64,000 bases of DNA. Source: Psychrobacillus psychrodurans. Its GTDB lineage: Bacteria > Bacillota > Bacilli > Bacillales_A > Planococcaceae. Under the pieces are notes generated by a model. It made no database searches, was not told where the DNA came from, and saw only the letters and a list, made by a program, of their open reading frames with translations. The position numbers and the translations under genes are program-made. Below, piece after piece: positions 59,795 through 64,000 of this stretch; within the stretch, counting starts at the first letter, position 1; every line of letters starts with the position of its first letter. Location: positions 168,460 to 232,459 of the forward strand of contig FOUN01000005.1 of NCBI GenBank assembly GCA_900114885.1, written 5' to 3'.

Positions 59795-60916
59795 CTATAA
59801 CCAAATTTTAGATTGTTCTATCTCCATTAATGTCTGTTCAATATCTGATGATAGGATGGTGACATGTCCCATCTTTCTATTCTCTTTCGCTTCGTTTTTG
59901 CCATATAAATGAATTGACCAGTTGGGGTATTTGGAAAGATTATTCGTCACAGGAATCACATGCTGTCCTAATATGTTCACCATAACTGTTCCTGTCCAAA
60001 GTTTTGGTTCTCTTAGTGGCCATCCGCAGATTGCTCTTACATGCTGATGGAATTGAGAAATATTGCATGTTTCAATCGAGTAATGGCCAGAGTTATGTGG
60101 TCTTGGTGCCAATTCGTTTATTAATAATTTATTATTCTCTAAAACGAACATTTCAACCGCAAGTGTGCCTATTAAATTTAGATGGTTAGCAATTTTTTCA
60201 GCAGCCTCTATTGCCATTGAAGCAAGTGATTCATCAATACGCGCTGGAACAATCGTTTCGTGCAAAATATGATTTACATGAATATTTTCACCAATTGGTA
60301 AGCAGTATGTTTCACCATTTCCATTGCGCTGTACAATGACCGAAATTTCTTTAGTAAATGGTACAAATGCCTCTGCGATACATGCAGAATGAGCAAACAA
60401 ATTTTTAGCTAAGGTTAGTTGTTCCTTCGATTGAATTGTTTGCTGCCCTTTGCCGTCATATCCTCCACGAGAGGTTTTGACTACGCATGGAAAGCCGACT
60501 TTATCGATTCTTTGTTCTAGCTCTTCATACGTACTAGCTTCGACAAATTTCGCAACTGGCACGCCAGCTGCCTGAATTTCTGTTTTTTCAAGAATACGAT
60601 CTTGTGTAATTCTCACTAATTCCGCTCCTTGAGGAACATAAGCAATCTCTGATAGTCTTTTTAATCCAGCATAATCTATATTCTCAAACTCATAAGTTAT
60701 GACATCACTTACCTCTGCTAACTCCTCTAACGCAGCCTCGTCATTGTATGACGCAACAATCTGTATATCGGAAACCTGTCCGCAAGGTGAATCTATCATA
60801 GGATCTAAAACTGCTACCTTAAATCCAGCTTCCTTTGCAGCTAATGCCATCATTCTACCAAGCTGCCCTCCACCAATTATTCCTATCGTCTGTCCCGGAT
60901 AAATAACTTTTGTCAT
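59795..60916 (-). CDS. purK: N5-carboxyaminoimidazole ribonucleotide synthase
   Basis: A 373-aa ATP-grasp enzyme that fixes bicarbonate on AIR. N-terminal [25 protein letters not shown], the [16 protein letters not shown] strand, the ATP loop [18 protein letters not shown] and the metal region [30 protein letters not shown]. The start overlaps the purE stop by 4 nt. It needs PurE as a partner, encoded directly upstream. Confidence 0.97.
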   Translation of the reverse strand: MTKVIYPGQTIGIIGGGQLGRMMALAAKEAGFKVAVLDPMIDSPCGQVSDIQIVASYNDEAALEELAEVSDVITYEFENIDYAGLKRLSEIAYVPQGAELVRITQDRILEKTEIQAAGVPVAKFVEASTYEELEQRIDKVGFPCVVKTSRGGYDGKGQQTIQSKEQLTLAKNLFAHSACIAEAFVPFTKEISVIVQRNGNGETYCLPIGENIHVNHILHETIVPARIDESLASMAIEAAEKIANHLNLIGTLAVEMFVLENNKLLINELAPRPHNSGHYSIETCNISQFHQHVRAICGWPLREPKLWTGTVMVNILGQHVIPVTNNLSKYPNWSIHLYGKNEAKENRKMGHVTILSSDIEQTLMEIEQSKIWL

Positions 60917-61401
60917 TGAAGCTCACCATTGCTTTCAAATACTTTGTTTTTCGTATCTTCTCTTCGCTTTTCCAGACGTTCTGCTAACTCATGATCTAGG
61001 ATAGAAAGGATTTGAGCGGCAAGTAATCCTGCATTTGTAGCTCCAGCCTTTCCAATTGCAACGGTTGCCACCGGCACTCCACCTGGCATTTGAACAATCG
61101 ATAATAATGAATCTAATCCGTTTAGTGCTTTAGATTGAACTGGCACCCCGATAACCGGAAGTGTTGTCTTAGCCGCAACCATACCTGGTAAATGCGCTGC
61201 GCCTCCAGCTCCTGCAATAATGACCTGTATTCCGCGTGATCTTGCTTCCTCTGCATATTCAAACATTAAATCTGGTGTTCGATGTGCAGATACTACTCGT
61301 TTTTCATAAGGTATATGAAGCTCTTCAAGAATCTCGCAGCTATATTTCATTGTCTCCCAGTCACTAGAACTACCCATTATCACACCAATTTTTGTATTCA
61401 A
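60913..61401 (-). CDS. purE: 5-(carboxyamino)imidazole ribonucleotide mutase
   Basis: A 162-aa octameric mutase moving the carboxylate from N5 to C4. Its motifs are [40 protein letters not shown] and [27 protein letters not shown]. It is the first gene of the pur operon and lies about 100 bp after the riboswitch-controlled terminator. AAGGGACG is a modest ribosome site. It overlaps purK by 4 nt. Confidence 0.97.
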   Translation of the reverse strand: MNTKIGVIMGSSSDWETMKYSCEILEELHIPYEKRVVSAHRTPDLMFEYAEEARSRGIQVIIAGAGGAAHLPGMVAAKTTLPVIGVPVQSKALNGLDSLLSIVQMPGGVPVATVAIGKAGATNAGLLAAQILSILDHELAERLEKRREDTKNKVFESNGELQ

Positions 61402-61504
61402 AATTTATCGTCCCTTCTGTCAAATTCACCTCGGCATCGAAACTAAAACTCAGGCGATTACATCGAGCTTAATGGATTAACCTAAGGCATAAATGTTGTA
61501 AGCA

Positions 61505-61565
61505 TAAAAAATTCCCCAAATAAACTACTTTCTCTCTATGAAAGAAAAGCAGTTTACTTAGGGAA
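61505..61565 (-). terminator. Riboswitch-controlled terminator of the pur operon
   Basis: A long hairpin, outer arms TTCCC / GGGAA and inner GTAAACT / AGTTTA-type pairing, followed on the minus strand by TTTTTTAT (61504-61511). It stands between the guanine aptamer and purE, as in other guanine-sensing leaders. Confidence 0.88.
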
Positions 61566-61634
61566 CATAAATGCCCAGTTTGTGTCGGAAAAAACATAAA
61601 CAAACACATCCTTTTGCAGTATCCATAAGTCGCT

Positions 61635-61706
61635 TTCCCTCATAGTCCAGTCATTACGGTGACTTGGTAGAGACGCTAAAGCCAATCCTTTAGCATATAT
61701 GGGGAT
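61635..61706 (-). ncRNA. Guanine riboswitch (purine class)
   Basis: Read on the minus strand. P1 pairs TCCCCATA-side with TATGAGGGA. P2 is GCTAAAG / CTTTAGC with loop GATTGG. J2/3 is GTCTCTACC (one base, U48 to C, differs from the usual GTTTCTACC). P3 is AGTCA / TGACT with loop CCGTAA, and J3/1 is GGACTATG. The specificity base at position 74 is C, which selects guanine or hypoxanthine rather than adenine. Loops L2 and L3 can kiss as in the xpt aptamer. It should promote termination at 61505-61565 when guanine is plentiful. Confidence 0.9.
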
Positions 61707-61728
61707 ATAATCGTCTATTTCTATTCAT

Positions 61729-61757
61729 ATTTTAACAAGTTAAATGGAAGACGTCAA
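61729..61757 (-). promoter_or_regulatory. Predicted promoter of the pur operon
   Basis: -35 TTGACG (61752-61757) and -10 TAAAAT (61729-61734) on the minus strand with a 17-bp spacer, a good sigma-A match. Transcription would start about 15 bp before the riboswitch aptamer, and the PurR boxes lie immediately upstream. Confidence 0.7.
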
Positions 61758-61762
61758 CGCTT

Positions 61763-61806
61763 AAATACGAACGATTAATTTTCAGATAACTTTAATGTTC
61801 GGTTTT
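61763..61806. promoter_or_regulatory. Paired PurR boxes
   Basis: Box 1 on the minus strand is AAAACCGAACATT (61794-61806), a full match to AWWWCCGAACWWT. Box 2 on the plus strand is AAATACGAACGAT (61763-61775), a weaker copy. They are inverted with an 18-bp gap and sit just upstream of the -35, the arrangement known for PurR control regions in Bacillus. PurR with PRPP as inducer would repress the operon at high adenine. Confidence 0.85.
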
Positions 61807-61823
61807 AGGTCTAATTATCGCTA

Positions 61824-62009
61824 TTATATTTCTTTAATTCCTTTTAACATTATTAATTGTCTTACCGGAATAGGTTGACCATCAACCTCTGCAAAAAGCG
61901 GTTCCTCTCTCCGTCCAGCGATCTGGAAACCATCTCTAGTCATTCTTTCTATACACTCTGTAATGCTTTCATTCTCTCCCACTTCAAACCATTTTGTCTC
62001 TTTCTTCAT
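61824..62009 (-). CDS. yebG: NETI-motif protein YebG
   Basis: A 61-aa conserved protein. The name-giving motif is present in a variant form ([13 protein letters not shown]), then [13 protein letters not shown] and [13 protein letters not shown]. Its function is unknown. It overlaps the yebE-type gene by 4 nt (ATGA), giving the yebE-yebG pair found in front of purE in Bacillus subtilis. The pur control region begins about 20 bp after its stop. Confidence 0.9.
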   Translation of the reverse strand: MKKETKWFEVGENESITECIERMTRDGFQIAGRREEPLFAEVDGQPIPVRQLIMLKGIKEI

Positions 62010-62548
62010 TTAAATAATTTTCCTTTCTTCACTGATTTTACCCAAAATCCACCGTGAATCGTTTTAGCTTCATATGCGATGATAAATATTTTCGGATCAA
62101 GTTCTTTAAGTCTCATATATAGCTTTAACTCGTATTTACGAGGAGTTAAGATTTGAAGAGCTTGTCTATTCCCTTCACGCCCATTTGCTTGCCAATCTGT
62201 CACACCATAGCCTTCTGCTCTTAAAATTTCTGGTAATTTTAATTCCATTTCTGTGGAGATCGCATTAACCATAATATAACCAAGTGCCATTTTCTCTTCA
62301 ATTTTAGTACCAATGATAACTCCTGTTCCATATCCTACCGCATAAGCAATCAAGTTTTGAACTTCATTTAAATTATCTAAAACTAAACCCAGCCCTACTA
62401 TATATATAACCACTTCTACCATACTTATTAAAGCAGCAATATAGCGGTAACCCTTCAGTGTAAGAATCATTCGCAAAGTAAAGAATGTCACGTAGACAAT
62501 ATTGATAACAAAAATTATAACTACCATCAAAATTGCTGATGAATCCAC
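62006..62548 (-). CDS. yebE: UPF0316 membrane protein YebE (DUF2179)
   Basis: A 180-aa membrane protein with two or three helices at the N-terminus, which includes [23 protein letters not shown] conserved cytoplasmic DUF2179-like domain follows ([28 protein letters not shown]). The function is unknown. The start is probably GTG 62548: TAGGAG lies 8 nt upstream. The longer frame to 62605 would add 19 residues without a ribosome site and exceed the usual family length. It leads the pair with yebG. Confidence 0.9.
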   Translation of the reverse strand: MDSSAILMVVIIFVINIVYVTFFTLRMILTLKGYRYIAALISMVEVVIYIVGLGLVLDNLNEVQNLIAYAVGYGTGVIIGTKIEEKMALGYIMVNAISTEMELKLPEILRAEGYGVTDWQANGREGNRQALQILTPRKYELKLYMRLKELDPKIFIIAYEAKTIHGGFWVKSVKKGKLFK

Positions 62549-62812
62549 CCAACCAACTCCTACTATTTGTTTTATATTGTTCTTCATTATCGCATATAGA
62601 GTCACAATTTCAAGGAATTCAAGCTATAACGAGTGTTTTACACAGTAATTTTGACTATACTTCTAATAAATTTTAAATATTCTGATGACAAATTATATAA
62701 TAGGTAGTACAATACACTAATTGAGTGAAGTGTTAAAATGAAGAATAGTTGTACTCTTATTTCATGAAGATTAGTAAAAGTGTCACCAATTTCAAAATAG
62801 GGGGATCAGACA

Positions 62813-63139
62813 ATGCATGGACAATTTAGGAAAAGATATACACAAACAACTCAGGAACAAAAGATGTATGCAGTTCTAGAAGTTCTAAAAAATGGACGAG
62901 GGCGTAAAGAGCTAGCATTAGAATTGAATGTAAGCGTCAATTCAATCACTACATGGATAAGAAAATTTAAAGAAGCTGGAGAGAATGGTTTCTCCTCCTA
63001 CTCACAAGAAGAAATAATGCGACTTAAAGAGATAGAAAAAAAATACAATGAACAGAAGGCACTGGAGTTGCTTAAAAAGCTTCCCATTTATATACACTTG
63101 AAAAAGCTTCCATATCCTAAAATGGTAAAGAAGCTTTGA
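62813..63139 (+). CDS. Transposase-like HTH protein, orphan
   Basis: A 108-aa DNA-binding protein on the plus strand. Residues 20-65 form a helix-turn-helix (YAVLEVLKNGRGRKELALELNVSVNSITTWIRKFKEAG) followed by a charged helix (EIMRLKEIEKKYNEQKALELLKK), the pattern of OrfA proteins of IS3-type elements. The last 25 residues (LPIYIHLKKLPYPKMVKKL) are not typical. No OrfB, terminal inverted repeats or flanking duplication are visible, so this is a stranded remnant or a domesticated HTH protein. The start has GGGGGAT upstream. It is close to the rRNA operon end. Confidence 0.65.
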   Translation: MHGQFRKRYTQTTQEQKMYAVLEVLKNGRGRKELALELNVSVNSITTWIRKFKEAGENGFSSYSQEEIMRLKEIEKKYNEQKALELLKKLPIYIHLKKLPYPKMVKKL

Positions 63140-63300
63140 AAGATATTTTCTTATTCTTAGCAACTACTATATAAAAACCATTTGCTATTCTGAATAGAGT
63201 GAGCATGTAGCAAATTGAAGAAACTCTTTCTTTAAAAGTGACTATAGTGCTCTAGAATGAAATTAAGCTCGGAAATTTTTACTCTCTTATATCAACTTAC

Positions 63301-63338
63301 AAAAAAGTAGGTACCGATAACTCGGTACCTACTTTTTC
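63301..63338 (-). terminator. Terminator after the decayed 5S copy
   Basis: Arms AAGTAGGTACCG and CGGTACCTACTT enclose ATAACT; T-run TTTTTT follows on the minus strand. Its loop-stem style matches the terminator at 63597-63634, consistent with a duplicated 5S unit. Confidence 0.85.
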
Positions 63339-63342
63339 TTTA

Positions 63343-63417
63343 GTGCCAGCGGCTCTTACTCTCATAGGGGGAGACCCCCAACTACCATCGGCGCAAGGGC
63401 TTAACTTCCGTGTCCGG
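63343..63417 (-). pseudogene. Truncated 5S rRNA copy
   Basis: About 75 nt match the 3' two-thirds of the intact 5S gene at 63643-63758 (shared ACTCTCATAGGGGGAGACCC-type core, ACTACCATCGGCGC and GCTTAACTTCCGTGT, with several changes). Towards its 5' end (beyond 63417) the sequence diverges completely (CCGGGGCTGCGAAAGC), and the helix-I partner strand is missing. It cannot fold as a 5S RNA. It has its own terminator at 63301-63338. Confidence 0.85.
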
Positions 63418-63596
63418 GGCTGCGAAAGCAGATAGGCGGCAGATTTCTTCGTCAGTCGCACTCGTTCAATTCTCGCGTATGTTATACGCTCCGAGTCTCT
63501 CTCATTTGCTTCCTTGAACTCTTTGCCCCTCTACTTTCTCGCATACTTTCTTATAGAGATAGACTGCCTACGGCATATACGGCTTATTTCTAAATA

Positions 63597-63634
63597 CAAA
63601 AAAGCCGCTACCAATTTCTCGGTAACGACTTTTT
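63597..63634 (-). terminator. Terminator of the 5S rRNA gene
   Basis: Arms AAGCCGCTACC and GGTAACGACTT with G-T pairs, 8-nt loop, T-run on the minus strand (63597-63604). It begins 9 bp after the 5S 3' end. Confidence 0.85.
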
Positions 63635-63642
63635 CTTTGGTG

Positions 63643-63758
63643 CCCAGCGACGTCCTACTCTCACAGGGGGAGACCCCCAACTACCATCGGCGCTGAAGAG
63701 CTTAACTTCCGTGTTCGGTATGGGAACGGGTGTGACCTCTTCGCCATCATCACTAGAC
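63643..63758 (-). rRNA. rrf: 5S ribosomal RNA
   Basis: 116 nt on the minus strand. The ends pair over 11 bp (GTCTAGTGATG with CGTCGCTGGGC), giving helix I. The internal GAAGAGGTCACACCCGTTCC, ACCGAACACGGAAGTTAAGC and GGCGCCGATGGTAGT-type blocks are the universal 5S landmarks. It follows the 23S gene by about 190 bp with no tRNA between. Confidence 0.95.
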
Positions 63759-63945
63759 TCATTCGGCTTTCAATATACGGCGCATTGCGTTGTCAACTTC
63801 ATTCGGTCTGTCAGTCACGTACGTTAGTACGTTCCTTCCTTCTCTCACTTGTTTCCTAGCACTGCTTGTATCTTGAAACCCTCATATAATTGAGTGTTTG
63901 TTCACTCAAAACTGGATAAACGACATTGTTACGTTAAACAAATTT

Positions 63946-64000
63946 GGTTAAGTCCTCGATCGATTAGTATTCGTCAGCTGCACGTGTCGCCACGCTTCCA
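63946..64000 (-). rRNA. rrl: 23S ribosomal RNA, 3' end (partial)
   Basis: The last 55 nt of a 23S gene that runs out of the window. On the minus strand it reads GACGAATACTAATCGATCGA followed by GGACTTAACC, the usual 3' terminus of Bacillales 23S. The end at 63946 is set by pairing expected with the GGTTAAGT-type 5' start. Confidence 0.88.

Noticed and set aside
61402..61823. Small leader peptide in the pur control region
   Set aside because: No start with a ribosome site is present; the interval is fully explained by PurR boxes, promoter, riboswitch and terminator.
63759..63945. tRNA genes in the 23S-5S spacer
   Set aside because: No cloverleaf or TTCRA-type arm is visible in this 187-bp spacer.

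Overview
The window looks like the chromosome of a low-GC Gram-positive bacterium of the Bacillales, most likely a Planococcaceae member (Psychrobacillus, Lysinibacillus or Solibacillus type). The evidence is gene order as much as protein identity. The block yebE-yebG-purEKBCSQLFMNHD-yerA-yerB-yerC-pcrB-pcrA-ligA-camS-gatCAB-dagK-rlmCD follows the Bacillus subtilis order around the pur operon. A CydS-type small subunit accompanies the bd oxidase. Nearly every gene, and the rRNA operon at the right edge, is on the minus strand.

Layout. 1-17.5 kb: ordinary accessory chromosome, with a DUF1456 protein, a chemoreceptor, an SRPBCC protein, a GNAT acetyltransferase, a YgjP-like metallopeptidase, a DUF4256 protein, a two-component system next to an ABC exporter, a tRNA-dihydrouridine synthase, a YfiT-type DinB protein, a DegV protein and a BCCT osmolyte transporter. 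17.8-25.0 kb: a small mobile or defence-type island ending at a truncated large serine recombinase beside the 3' end of rlmCD. It carries a YefM-like/winged-helix regulator, a 69-aa protein, a DUF262-DUF1524-DUF4268 nuclease-like protein of the GmrSD type, an EcsC-like protein, a HEPN/Abi-like protein and a zinc-finger HTH protein. 25.3-34.7 kb: rlmCD, a YckD-like secreted protein, a HAD phosphatase, the cytochrome bd genes with two small membrane proteins missed by size cut-offs, dagK, a thioredoxin-like protein and a peptidase E-like protein. 34.7-47.5 kb: gatBAC, camS, ligA, pcrA (with a LexA box), pcrB, yerC, yerB and yerA. 47.9-61.8 kb: a complete twelve-gene purine operon controlled by paired PurR boxes and a guanine riboswitch with a terminator. 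62-64 kb: yebG, yebE, a transposase-like HTH remnant, then the tail of an rRNA operon with an intact 5S gene and a decayed second 5S copy.

The most unusual signal is non-coding. Two intergenic regions carry long arrays of one core, TTACTTGC (or its complement), repeated every 21 bp, almost exactly two helical turns. The larger array (33.6-34.7 kb) has 35 sites in a higher-order repeat of 162 or 183 bp. The other (50.9-51.4 kb) has 18 sites in three blocks 194 bp apart and interrupts the purine operon between purN and purH. Two further intergenic regions (28.2 kb and 17.7 kb) show the same 21-bp period with different motifs, so the spacing appears to be conserved rather than the motif.

The island at 18-24 kb is the second point of interest. 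Its first gene encodes a YefM-like N-terminus, and its promoter region carries three TTGTACA sites 12 bp apart; TGTACA is the known YefM operator core. This suggests a GmrSD-type restriction operon under antitoxin-style autoregulation, though no matching toxin is visible. Starts were moved from the longest ORF wherever a Shine-Dalgarno sequence clearly pointed to another codon.
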